Below are positions 1 through 7,338 of a stretch of DNA of 19,336 bases, one piece after another. This stretch comes from Deltaproteobacteria bacterium (lineage in GTDB: Bacteria; Desulfobacterota; Dissulfuribacteria; Dissulfuribacterales; UBA3076): contig JAUWHV010000177.1 in the NCBI GenBank assembly GCA_030605675.1, positions 1 to 19,336 of the forward strand, read 5' to 3'. Below the pieces are notes generated by a model. That model was not told the origin of the DNA and did no database searches. It saw nothing but the letters and a program-made list of their open reading frames with translations. A program made the position numbers and the translations under genes. Positions within the stretch are counted from its first letter, which is position 1. The number at the start of each line of letters is the position of its first letter.

Positions 1-426
1 TGAGTCAATCATATTGATCCTGCGACTGTGGCGTCCGCCTTTGAAAGGGGTCATAAGCCACACCTTGACCATCTCTTCAGCAAGCCTGTGATCTATTGCC
101 CTTCCCCCCATGCAGAGTATGTTTGAATCGTTGTGTTCCCGGCTCATCTCGGCAGTGAAAAGATCATGGCATAGGGTAGCCCTGACACCTGGTATGCGAT
201 TGGCTACTATGGACATGCCTATGCCTGTTCCACAGACAAGGATGCCCCTTTCACACTGACCGGATGCCACGGACTTTGCAACCTCGCGGCCCTGTATCGG
301 ATAGTCGACCGAATCCGGAGAGTAGCAGCCCAGATCCCGGACCTCATGTCCAAGTCCTATAAGTAAACTGTGTATTCTTTCTTTTAGTTCAAATCCACCG
401 TGATCCGAACCGATAGCTATCTTCAT
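1..426 (-). CDS. rpiB: Ribose-5-phosphate isomerase B, 3' end outside window
   Basis: Interconverts ribose-5-phosphate and ribulose-5-phosphate in the non-oxidative pentose phosphate pathway, in the cytoplasm. The first 142 codons are visible. The protein opens MKIAIGSDHGGFELK, the RpiB family N-terminus with the substrate-binding SDHGG loop. CGTGIGMS (Cys65, the family's catalytic cysteine) and HNDSNILCMGGR (about 98-109) follow. The family is usually 145-155 residues, so only a few codons are missing at the left edge. The ATG at 424-426 is preceded on the minus strand by a purine-rich AGGGAG about 12 bases upstream. It is the last visible gene of the fatty-acid operon, separated from fabF by a 123-bp gap holding a palindromic repeat. 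It has no role in lipid synthesis and may simply be read through from fabF. Identification is firm. Confidence 0.93.
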   Translation of the reverse strand, partial: MKIAIGSDHGGFELKERIHSLLIGLGHEVRDLGCYSPDSVDYPIQGREVAKSVASGQCERGILVCGTGIGMSIVANRIPGVRATLCHDLFTAEMSREHNDSNILCMGGRAIDHRLAEEMVKVWLMTPFKGGRHSRRINMIDS

Positions 427-475
427 GTAATTATTTACTCCCTGCCAAGGAGTGCGTAGGGTTACATCCTTTTTT

Positions 476-537
476 AAATTCAAAATTCAAAATTTAGAAT
501 TCAAAATTGTGTCTGAACGGCCTTTTCGTTCAGACAC
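476..537 (+). repeat. Intergenic palindromic repeat, type A copy 1
   Basis: Degenerate TTCAAAA heptamers (476-508) run directly into a perfect 11-bp hairpin: GTGTCTGAACG at 509-519, loop GCCTTTT at 520-526, CGTTCAGACAC at 527-537. The hairpin begins 12 bases after the fabF stop codon, between fabF and rpiB. The same unit recurs at 1825-1886 and, inverted, at 9409-9470. It could weaken transcription into rpiB, but no long T-run follows it on the minus strand, so it is not a classical terminator. Confidence 0.85.
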
Positions 538-549
538 TAGATATGTGTC

Positions 550-1803
550 TTACTGGTACTTGCGGAAGATCAGTACGGCGTTAGTTCCGCCAAACCCAAA
601 GGAATTGGACATAACCACATCAACGGACTGGCTCCTTGCCTTATTTGGCACATAGTCAAGGTCGCATTCCGGGTCCGGGGTCTCATAGTTGATGGTTGGG
701 GGAATAATCCCGTCTTCGATGGTCTTTACGCAAAAGATCGCCTCAACTCCCCCGGCACCTCCCAACAGGTGCCCGGTCATGGATTTGGTGGAGCTCACAG
801 GGATCTCTTTTGCCTTGTCCTTGAAGACCGTCTTTATGGCCCTTGTTTCACACAGATCATTGAGCTGAGTACTGGTACCATGGGCATTGATATAGTCTAT
901 GTCCTGATAGCTAAGCCCGGCGTCCTCAAGGGCCATGGACATGCACCTTGCACCACCGTCTCCATCCTCGGGCGGGGCTGTGATATGATAGGCATCTCCG
1001 GTAAGTCCGTATCCAACTATCTCTGCCCGGATATCGGCGCCCCTTTCCAGGGCATGATTCAGTTCCTCGATTATTAGGATACCCGCACCCTCGCCGATTA
1101 TAAACCCATCGCGGTCCTTATCAAAGGGCCTTGAGGCCTGTTCAGGCCTTTCATTCTTTATAGAGAGGGCCTTCATATTGGCAAAACCCGCAAATGCCAG
1201 TTGTGTGATCACTGATTCAGTGCCACCGCATATCATCACATCAGCCGCCCCTCTCTGTATATTTTTAAAGGCGTCTCCTATGGCGTGGCTACCTGCCGCG
1301 CAGGCAGTGCATACTACAGTGTTGGGGCCTTTTGCTCCGCACATTATTGAGATCTGGCCGGAGGCCATGTTAGGTATGGCCATGGGAATAAAGAACGGAC
1401 TCACGCGTTTGGGGCCCTTATTCACAAGGACATCCCTGAAGTATTCAATTGATCCCAGCCCGCCAAGGCCACATCCGGTAATAACACCGGCTTTTGAGGC
1501 TTTGTCTTCCGGGATCTTGAGGTCCGCGTCTTTAACGGCCATCCGGGCCGCCGCCACACCCAGTCTTACAAAAGGATCTACCCGTTTAACCAGCTTCTCC
1601 GGCATGAAATCAACCGGTTCAAAGCCCTTTACCTCTCCGGCAATCCGGGAAGGATAGCCTTTTATGTCAAAACGAGTAACAGGACCTATGCCGGACTTTC
1701 CAGCTATCAGATTTGCCCAGCCGGCCTCAACCCCGATACCCACGGGGCAAAGAAGACCGAGACCTGTTACCACTACTCTCCGGTTCTGGTTTTGGTTTGT
1801 CAT
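550..1803 (-). CDS. fabF: 3-oxoacyl-[acyl-carrier-protein] synthase II
   Basis: Elongating beta-ketoacyl-ACP synthase: it condenses malonyl-ACP with a growing acyl-ACP in type II fatty-acid synthesis, in the cytoplasm. At 417 residues it has the usual FabF length. The catalytic Cys168 sits in TACAAGSHA, and the two histidines in NAHGTSTQLND (His308) and KSMTGHLLGGAGG (His345, with Lys340). The C-terminal NSFGFGGTNA glycine-rich loop is intact. The start is the ATG at 1801-1803, giving the standard opening RRVVVTGLG. No clear Shine-Dalgarno precedes it, and a repeat fills the gap to acpP upstream. Gene order acpP-fabF is typical. All key residues are present, so it should be active. Confidence 0.96.
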   Translation of the reverse strand: MTNQNQNRRVVVTGLGLLCPVGIGVEAGWANLIAGKSGIGPVTRFDIKGYPSRIAGEVKGFEPVDFMPEKLVKRVDPFVRLGVAAARMAVKDADLKIPEDKASKAGVITGCGLGGLGSIEYFRDVLVNKGPKRVSPFFIPMAIPNMASGQISIMCGAKGPNTVVCTACAAGSHAIGDAFKNIQRGAADVMICGGTESVITQLAFAGFANMKALSIKNERPEQASRPFDKDRDGFIIGEGAGILIIEELNHALERGADIRAEIVGYGLTGDAYHITAPPEDGDGGARCMSMALEDAGLSYQDIDYINAHGTSTQLNDLCETRAIKTVFKDKAKEIPVSSTKSMTGHLLGGAGGVEAIFCVKTIEDGIIPPTINYETPDPECDLDYVPNKARSQSVDVVMSNSFGFGGTNAVLIFRKYQ

Positions 1804-1824
1804 GTCGATATATTGTGTCGGTTT

Positions 1825-1886
1825 TAATTCAAAATTTAGAATTTAGAATTCAAAATTGTGTCTGAACAGCCTTTTCGTTCAGACAC
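1825..1886 (+). repeat. Intergenic palindromic repeat, type A copy 2
   Basis: Second copy of the element seen at 476-537, in the same orientation. A TTTAGAA/TTCAAAA heptamer tract (1825-1857) is followed by a hairpin at 1858-1886 with loop GCCTTTT. The stem differs from copy 1 only in its loop-closing base (A at 1868), leaving 10 pairs. It lies 23 bases after the acpP stop codon, in the acpP-fabF gap. Confidence 0.85.
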
Positions 1887-1909
1887 TGATTACCAGTGCC
1901 TTTTATGGT

Positions 1910-2146
1910 TCACTTTTCTCCATGTTCTTTGACAAAGTCAATGGCATCCTGGACCGTTTGCATCTTTTCCGCGTCTTCGTCGGCTATTTCCATATCGAAT
2001 TCCTCTTCCATGCCCATGACCAGCTCCACAAGGTCCAAAGAATCCGCTCCAAGGTCATCCACAAAGGATGCCTTCGGCACCACCTTTTCCTTGGCAACGC
2101 TAAGCTGGCTTGCAATGATATCAATCATCTTGGTATCTATACTCAT
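1910..2146 (-). CDS. acpP: Acyl carrier protein
   Basis: Carries acyl intermediates of fatty-acid synthesis on a 4'-phosphopantetheine arm. The 78-residue protein is acidic and has the attachment motif GADSLDLVEL with Ser36, exactly the position used in E. coli ACP. I chose the ATG at 2144-2146 over the longer frame because the AGGGAGGAT ribosome-binding site lies about 6 bases upstream and the product then has the standard ACP length. It is flanked by fabG upstream and fabF downstream. It is the likely substrate carrier for FabH, FabG and FabF of this operon. Whether the adjacent acyl-CoA dehydrogenase also accepts ACP thioesters is an open question raised by the context. Confidence 0.97.
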   Translation of the reverse strand: MSIDTKMIDIIASQLSVAKEKVVPKASFVDDLGADSLDLVELVMGMEEEFDMEIADEDAEKMQTVQDAIDFVKEHGEK

Positions 2147-2164
2147 TTTTATCCTCCCTATATC

Positions 2165-2255
2165 CTGTTGGTCCAAAAGGATTGGACCTGTACGGTTAGC
2201 TTTTAGCCATTAGCGGTTAGACGCACAGATCCAAAGGATCGGACCTAACCAACAG
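2165..2255. repeat. Composite intergenic repeat with TTAGC heptamers
   Basis: An outer inverted repeat, CTGTTGG (2165-2171) and CCAACAG (2249-2255), encloses two near-identical direct repeats, TCCAAAAGGATTGGACCT (2172-2189) and TCCAAAGGATCGGACCT (2230-2246). Each is itself a small palindrome. Between them lies a heptamer tract of TTAGCNN units (about 2194-2220), the same unit as in the element at 10279-10442. The whole occupies the fabG-acpP gap just upstream of the acpP ribosome-binding site. Confidence 0.7.
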
Positions 2256-2262
2256 TGAAATT

Positions 2263-3021
2263 TTAATCGCAGATCAATCCCCCATTTACATGGAGCACTT
2301 GTCCGGTGATATATGATGCCTCCTCCGAGGCTAAAAAACCCACTGCCTCAGCCACATCCTCAGGGCTTCCCATTCGGCCCGCAGGAATCTGGCTCAATAG
2401 CCGGTCCTTTACTTTTTCAGGCAATTCGGCAGTCATACCTGTTTCAATGAAGCCAGGGGCCACAACATTTGCAGTAATCCCCCTTGATGCCACTTCCCTG
2501 GCCACGGACTTTGTAAATCCCTCTAAACCGGCCTTGGATGCAGCATAGTTGGCCTGGCCCGGATTCCCCATAGAGCCGACTACCGAGCCTATACTGATAA
2601 TTCGGCCCCATCTCTGCTTGATCATAGCCATAATGACTGCCTGGGTGCAATTAAATGCCCCCTTCAGGTTTACCGACATCACCAGGTCCCAGTCCTTTGC
2701 CTTCATTCGGGCAAGTAAGCTGTCCCGGGTAATGCCTGCATTATTAACCAGTATGTGGACCCCGCCATGGTCTTTGATGACTGATTTAAGGGCCTTGGAA
2801 CTTGCCTCGGTATCCGCGACATCAAAGGGCAGGAAGCTGCCGGTCCCTCCGGCCCCTGCAATCTCGTCTAAGATTCCTTGGACAATTGCCTGATCGCAGA
2901 CATCGTTTACAAAGATATTGGCCCCGAGGCGGGCAAGTTTGAGGCATATGACCCGGCCTATTCCCCTGGATCCCCCGGTCACTACTGCTATTTTCCCTTT
3001 AAGTTTCTGTTCGCCCGACAT
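2263..3021 (-). CDS. fabG: 3-oxoacyl-[acyl-carrier-protein] reductase
   Basis: NADPH-dependent reduction of 3-oxoacyl-ACP to 3-hydroxyacyl-ACP, the first reductive step of fatty-acid elongation. It is a short-chain dehydrogenase of 252 residues from the chosen start. Visible motifs: the nucleotide-binding TGGSRGIG (15-22), NNAG (93-96), the catalytic Ser146 in IGSVVG, and Tyr159/Lys163 in YAASK. The C-terminus ends in the typical SYITGQVLHVNGG. The open frame extends 22 codons further upstream into etfA, but the MSGEQKLKG start fits the family and sits one base after the etfA stop (TAATATG), implying translational coupling. All catalytic residues are present. Generic SDRs look similar, but the position before acpP supports FabG. 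Confidence 0.95.
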   Translation of the reverse strand: MSGEQKLKGKIAVVTGGSRGIGRVICLKLARLGANIFVNDVCDQAIVQGILDEIAGAGGTGSFLPFDVADTEASSKALKSVIKDHGGVHILVNNAGITRDSLLARMKAKDWDLVMSVNLKGAFNCTQAVIMAMIKQRWGRIISIGSVVGSMGNPGQANYAASKAGLEGFTKSVAREVASRGITANVVAPGFIETGMTAELPEKVKDRLLSQIPAGRMGSPEDVAEAVGFLASEEASYITGQVLHVNGGLICD

Positions 3022-3022
3022 A

Positions 3023-4219
3023 TTATAGTCCCCGCTCTTTTTGAATTCTCTGGATAAGAAGGGGTAATATTTCCTTGACGTCCCCAACCAGGCCGTAAGT
3101 AGTCACGTCAAAAATGGGGGCCTCAGCGTCTTTATTTATTGCCACTATGATCTCTGATCCTTGCATTCCAACTATATGCTGTATGGCCCCTGATACCCCG
3201 CAAGCCATATAGAGCTTGGGAGACACAGTAACACCTGTTTGACCAATTTGGGTGCGGCCGGATAGCCACCCGGCATCTACGGCTGCCCTTGTAGCCCCAA
3301 CCGTACCCCCGAGTAAATCGGCCAACTCCCTGGCCAGCTCAACGTTCTTCTCCTGCTCAAACCCCCTGCCTGCAGTCACAATTACATCTGCCTCGCTAAG
3401 ATTGGGACCTTCTGCCTGCTCCTTCACAGACTCAAGGACTTGGACCCGATGACTCAGCAGATCTTCCCCGGGAAGGATGCGGATCACCTCGCCTTTCCGT
3501 CCAGGATCAGGGGCATTGGCTTTCATGACATGTGGCCTGACTGTAGCCATTTGTGGCCGGTGCCCGGGGCATACAATGGTTGCGAGAAGATTTCCTCCAA
3601 AGGCCGGCCTGGTCTGGAGCAACGCCCTGTCCTCTGCCCGGATATCAAGTCCTGTACAGTCAGCAGTAAGTCCTGTCTTGAGAATCGTGGCGACCCTGGG
3701 TATATAGGAACGCCCCATGGCCGTTGCACCGGCCAAAATAATTTCGGGCCTTTCTCTTCCGGCAAGATCTGCGAGTATGTTCCCATAAACCTCGTCGGTG
3801 AATGTTGCAAGCTCAGGGTGGTCAACAACCAGCACCCTATCTGCCCCATGGAATATCAATTCCTGTGCTCTGGATTCAATTTCATGTCCCATGAGCACTG
3901 CGGTAACTTCTGTGTCAAGCTCGCCTGCAAGCTCCCCGGACTTTGCCAGGAGCTCAAGTGTCACAGGGGCAAGGACCCCGCTTCTGCACTCTGCAACCAC
4001 CCATATCCCTCTCCAAGGACTTAAATCCGTTGCAAGCAGACCTTCCTCACCGTGGATTTCTAATGCCCCTTCAGGGCAACCATCCACGCAGATACCGCAT
4101 AAGGTGCAGGCATCCTGATCAACAACGGCCACCTCGTCTTCTACAAAAATAGCCTCAAAAGTGCATGACTCTTCACATTCACCACATCCGGTGCACTTTT
4201 CTATATCAACCTTAAGCAT
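3023..4219 (-). CDS. etfA: ETF alpha subunit with N-terminal ferredoxin domain
   Basis: Alpha subunit of an electron-transfer flavoprotein. Residues 1-58 form a two-cluster ferredoxin domain with CxxCxxCxxxC motifs at Cys9/12/15/19 and Cys38/41/44/48. The ETF alpha N-terminal fold follows (about 70-255), then the C-terminal FAD domain with GRGFEQEKN (285-293), GRTQIGQTGVTVSPKLY (321-337), CGVSGAIQH (340-348) and AINKDAEAPIFD (360-371). At 398 residues it exceeds plain ETF alpha (about 310-330) by the ferredoxin part. CarE of the caffeyl-CoA reductase complex has the same architecture, a family known to reduce ferredoxin by flavin-based bifurcation. Its ATG overlaps the etfB stop by one base (TAATG), so the two are coupled. 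Electron bifurcation is inferred, not shown. Confidence 0.93.
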   Translation of the reverse strand: MLKVDIEKCTGCGECEESCTFEAIFVEDEVAVVDQDACTLCGICVDGCPEGALEIHGEEGLLATDLSPWRGIWVVAECRSGVLAPVTLELLAKSGELAGELDTEVTAVLMGHEIESRAQELIFHGADRVLVVDHPELATFTDEVYGNILADLAGRERPEIILAGATAMGRSYIPRVATILKTGLTADCTGLDIRAEDRALLQTRPAFGGNLLATIVCPGHRPQMATVRPHVMKANAPDPGRKGEVIRILPGEDLLSHRVQVLESVKEQAEGPNLSEADVIVTAGRGFEQEKNVELARELADLLGGTVGATRAAVDAGWLSGRTQIGQTGVTVSPKLYMACGVSGAIQHIVGMQGSEIIVAINKDAEAPIFDVTTYGLVGDVKEILPLLIQRIQKERGL

Positions 4220-5007
4220 TACAGAATTCCCGCTTCTTTGAATCTGGAAATCAGTGCTTCCACCTGTTCCTCTGCTGAACCCTCAAGCATCTCTCGCCGG
4301 GCCTCAAAAGTGGGAACCGATGTAGATACGACCTGAGTCGCGGAGCCTGCCAGCCCGACCATACCAGGCTCTGCTCCGAGTTCCTGGGCGCCCCATACAG
4401 GAATCTCAGCCTTTCTGGCCCGCATCTTCCCTTTGAGGGAAGGAAGCCTGGGAGTGTTGAGTGAGGCAAGTACTGTCAGGAGGGCAGGCATCTCAAGTTC
4501 AAGCATATCATAGCCATCTTCATTGATCCGCCTGAGATGCATTGTCTTTCCATCATCCAGGACACTGAGCGCGTTTACGCATGTCACATAAGGAAGGCCA
4601 AGCCGGACAGCCAGCCCAGGGCCTACCTGGGCCGTGTCACCGTCTATGGCCTGTTTGCCGCAAAGCACAAGGTCAACAGGCCCCAGCTTCTCGATTGCCT
4701 TTGCCAGTGTATAGGTGGTGGCCAGGGTATCTGCCCCGGCAAAGGCACGGTCTGACAGAAGGATTCCCTTATCCGCTCCAAGAGACAGGGCTTCTTTCAG
4801 GGCATTTTCCGCCTGTGGCGGCCCCATGCTCAGTACAGTGACCTCCCCGCCATATGTGTCTTTCAGCTGAAAACCGGCCTCAAGGGCATGGAAGTCAAAA
4901 GGATTTATGACAGCCTCTACCCCTTCCCGTACCAGGGTGCCCTTTTCCGTATCAAAACGCACGGTCTTCGCGTCCGGAACCTGTTTTATGCAAACCACTA
5001 TGTTCAT
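4219..5007 (-). CDS. etfB: ETF beta subunit, bifurcating-type
   Basis: Beta subunit of the electron-transfer flavoprotein encoded with etfA. The 262-residue protein begins MNIVVCIKQVPDAK, the family signature. INPFDFHALEA lies at 34-44 and CGKQAIDGDTAQVGPG at 116-131. The DGDTAQVGP stretch is typical of ETFs that bind a second FAD in place of AMP, such as Bcd- and caffeyl-CoA-linked ETFs, so a bifurcating type is likely. No obvious Shine-Dalgarno precedes the ATG at 5005-5007. The 103-bp gap back to acd is filled by an octamer repeat. Its position between acd and etfA points to a single Acd-EtfBA complex. Confidence 0.93.
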   Translation of the reverse strand: MNIVVCIKQVPDAKTVRFDTEKGTLVREGVEAVINPFDFHALEAGFQLKDTYGGEVTVLSMGPPQAENALKEALSLGADKGILLSDRAFAGADTLATTYTLAKAIEKLGPVDLVLCGKQAIDGDTAQVGPGLAVRLGLPYVTCVNALSVLDDGKTMHLRRINEDGYDMLELEMPALLTVLASLNTPRLPSLKGKMRARKAEIPVWGAQELGAEPGMVGLAGSATQVVSTSVPTFEARREMLEGSAEEQVEALISRFKEAGIL

Positions 5008-5017
5008 AGTAAAATGC

Positions 5018-5103
5018 GAATTGAGGAATTGAGGAATTAAAACCGTTCCATTACCATCAATCCTTCAATTCCTCAATTCCTAAATTCCTCAATCCCTCAA
5101 TTA
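5018..5103. repeat. Octamer inverted repeat (GGAATTGA units)
   Basis: The left arm (5018-5040) has GAATTGAG units in tandem. The right arm (about 5064-5103) has the complement CTCAATTC repeated with small changes, again at period 8. The two arms form an imperfect palindrome around a short unique centre. It fills the gap between acd and etfB and ends seven bases from the acd stop codon. Confidence 0.75.
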
Positions 5104-5110
5104 GTCTATA

Positions 5111-6274
5111 TTATTTTTTGGCATACTCCTTGTTTAACGCTTGGCCGATAACGTTGCGCAGGATCTGGTTTGTGCCCTCATATATCTGGAGGATTTTTGC
5201 ATCCCGCATCATTTTTTCAACCGGATAGGACTTCATATATCCATAGCCGCCCAGGATTTGGACCGCATCAGTGGTTACCTGCATGGCCATATCAGTGGCA
5301 AAAAGCTTTGCCATTGCAGATATTTTGGCAGTGTCCTTTGTTCCCTCATCAATGGTCCTGGCTATTGAATACACAAGGGCCCTTGAGGCCTCTATCTTTG
5401 TGGCCATATCCGCCAGCATATGCTGTAAGGCCTGAAAGGCGATTATCGGCTGGCCGAACTGTATTCTCTGCCTTGCATATTTGACCGCTTCATCCAGGGC
5501 CGCCTGGCCAAGTCCGACTGCTATGGCCCCTATTCCGGGTCTGGCTATGTCCAGAGTCCTCATGGCCATTATGAAGCCCTGGCCCTTCCTTCCAAGAATA
5601 CGGTCCTTTGGAATGCGGCACCCATTCAATATGAGTTCCCTGGTTGATGAGGCATTCAGCCCCATCTTTCGTTCTTTTTTCCCGAAGCTGAACCCTGGAT
5701 CACCCTTCTCAACAATAAAGGATGTTGCACCCCTTGCACCCTTGTTCTTGTTGGTCATGGCCACGATGGTATATATTTCTGCTTCACCGCCGCTGGTTAT
5801 CCACTGTTTGGTGCCGTTTAAAACCCAGAGGTCTCCATCTTCCACTGCTGTAGTCTGGATCCCTGCGGCATCACTTCCGGCATTGGCTTCGGTAAGCCCG
5901 AAGGCTACAAGGCGCTTGCCTGCGGCAATATCCGGGAGATAGCGGGCCTTTTGTTCATCAGAACCAAAAAGCAGAATAGGATAACCTCCCAGCGCACTGG
6001 CGGCAAAAGTTGTAGTAACAGCGATGCAACCATAGGCAAGCTGCTCCAGCGCCAGGCAGTTTTCAAAACAGCCTTTTTCAAAACCACCATATTCTTCAGG
6101 GACATAAAGCCCGAAAAGATCCGCCTGGGCTATATCCTTCATGATATCCCATGGAAATTCCTCATTCTCATCGAGCTTTGCTCTTACAGGAATGATTTTT
6201 TCCACGGCTATCTGACGTGCCAGATCCACGATCATCTGTTGCTCTTCTGTCAAGAAATAATTGACTTGTGCCAT
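5111..6274 (-). CDS. Acyl-CoA dehydrogenase family protein in the fab operon
   Basis: FAD-dependent acyl-thioester dehydrogenase or enoyl-thioester reductase, 387 residues, the usual length for the SCAD/Bcd class. Both family signatures are visible: GLTEANAGSDAAG (126-138) and QILGGYGYMKSYPVEKMMRDA (339-359 region). The catalytic base is Glu366 in IYEGTNQ, the position used by short-chain and butyryl-CoA dehydrogenases. The ATG at 6272-6274 is chosen because AAAGGA lies about 8 bases upstream; a GTG seven codons earlier is the alternative. It is followed by etfB and etfA, its probable electron partners, and preceded by fabH. It stands where fabD normally lies. It may work in the reductive direction as an enoyl reductase, or on an unrelated CoA ester. 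The substrate cannot be read from the sequence. Confidence 0.93.
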   Translation of the reverse strand: MAQVNYFLTEEQQMIVDLARQIAVEKIIPVRAKLDENEEFPWDIMKDIAQADLFGLYVPEEYGGFEKGCFENCLALEQLAYGCIAVTTTFAASALGGYPILLFGSDEQKARYLPDIAAGKRLVAFGLTEANAGSDAAGIQTTAVEDGDLWVLNGTKQWITSGGEAEIYTIVAMTNKNKGARGATSFIVEKGDPGFSFGKKERKMGLNASSTRELILNGCRIPKDRILGRKGQGFIMAMRTLDIARPGIGAIAVGLGQAALDEAVKYARQRIQFGQPIIAFQALQHMLADMATKIEASRALVYSIARTIDEGTKDTAKISAMAKLFATDMAMQVTTDAVQILGGYGYMKSYPVEKMMRDAKILQIYEGTNQILRNVIGQALNKEYAKK

Positions 6275-6307
6275 ATAGAAATCCTTTCTCTCCACTCAGT
6301 ACCCATA

Positions 6308-7291
6308 TTACCAGCACATGGCCACAGATCCCCAGGTAAAACCCCCTCCGAAAGCAACCATTAAAATACGGAGGCCCGGGGTCAACAGTCCTGTTCGATT
6401 AGCTTCATCCAGGGCAATGGGTATACTCGCCGCCGAGGTATTACCATACTTGTGAATATTGATAAAGATTTTCTCCTTAGGAAGCCCCAACTTCTCTCCC
6501 AGAAAATTAATGATTCGTATGTTGGCCTGATGAGAAAACAAAAGGTCTACATCATCTCCATTCCATCCATTTGCCTCCATGGCCTCCCATGCCGCAGATT
6601 CCATTGCTTTGATGGCATGCTTGAATACCTCTCTACCCTGCATCTGAATATACTGCCATCCCTTTTCAAGGTTTTCATGACTCACGGGGAAAGCTGTTCC
6701 AAGGCCCTTTATGATAAGAAGCTCTCCTAATGAACCATCTGAATGGAGGTGGGTAGAAAGAATGCCACGGTCTTCTTTGGTACCGGTAATCACAGCAGCC
6801 CCTGCTCCGTCACCGAAGATTACGCACGTATTCCGGTCTTCCCAATTTGTAACCCGGGAGAGCACCTCGCTCCCAATCACAAGGATCTTCATCCTGGAGT
6901 TACACCGAACGAACTTATCTGCTACGGAAAGCGCATAAAGAAAACTGGTGCAAGCGGCATACAGGTCAAAGGCCCCGGCTTTTTTTGCTCCCAGCTCATT
7001 CTGCACCAGACAGGCAACAGAGGGCATTGGCATGTCCGGACTCATAGTACCGACTATAATAAGGTCCAGATCCTGTGGGCGCACTCCTGCCATATCAAGG
7101 GCCTTTCTTGCTGATTGTGTAGCAAGATAAGAATTGGTCTCCTGGTCATTAGAGATATGGCGTTGAATGATACCGGTCCTGGTGCGTATCCACTCGTCGG
7201 TAGTATCCACCCGGCTTGCCAGATCCTTGTTGGTTACCACTCTTTGGGGTACGTGAGACCCTGTCCCGATGATTATACTGCGAATAGGCAT
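6308..7291 (-). CDS. fabH: 3-oxoacyl-[acyl-carrier-protein] synthase III
   Basis: Starts fatty-acid synthesis by condensing a short acyl-CoA, usually acetyl-CoA, with malonyl-ACP. The 327-residue protein has the Cys-His-Asn triad: Cys114 in YAACTSFLYAL, His254 in SHQANIRI and Asn284 in YGNTSAASIP. It opens with IIIGTGSHVPQRVVTN and ends in the typical GGGFTWGSV. The ATG at 7289-7291 gives the standard FabH N-terminus, although the Shine-Dalgarno is weak. It lies 47 bp after plsX and 33 bp before acd. All active-site residues are intact. Primer preference (straight or branched) cannot be judged by eye. Confidence 0.96.
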   Translation of the reverse strand: MPIRSIIIGTGSHVPQRVVTNKDLASRVDTTDEWIRTRTGIIQRHISNDQETNSYLATQSARKALDMAGVRPQDLDLIIVGTMSPDMPMPSVACLVQNELGAKKAGAFDLYAACTSFLYALSVADKFVRCNSRMKILVIGSEVLSRVTNWEDRNTCVIFGDGAGAAVITGTKEDRGILSTHLHSDGSLGELLIIKGLGTAFPVSHENLEKGWQYIQMQGREVFKHAIKAMESAAWEAMEANGWNGDDVDLLFSHQANIRIINFLGEKLGLPKEKIFINIHKYGNTSAASIPIALDEANRTGLLTPGLRILMVAFGGGFTWGSVAMCW

Positions 7292-7338
7292 TATGTTTAG
7301 ACTTTAATCGATGGAGCCTCGTTGGGACTTTGATATCA

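Noticed and set aside
476..537. Hairpins of the type A repeat as rho-independent terminators for fabF and acpP
   Set aside because: No continuous T-run follows the stem on the minus strand, the same unit occurs upstream of the operon promoter in the other orientation, and termination after acpP would cut off fabF.
769..1657. Long plus-strand frames opposite fabF and other genes
   Set aside because: They are antisense shadows of well-conserved minus-strand enzymes and contain no family motifs.
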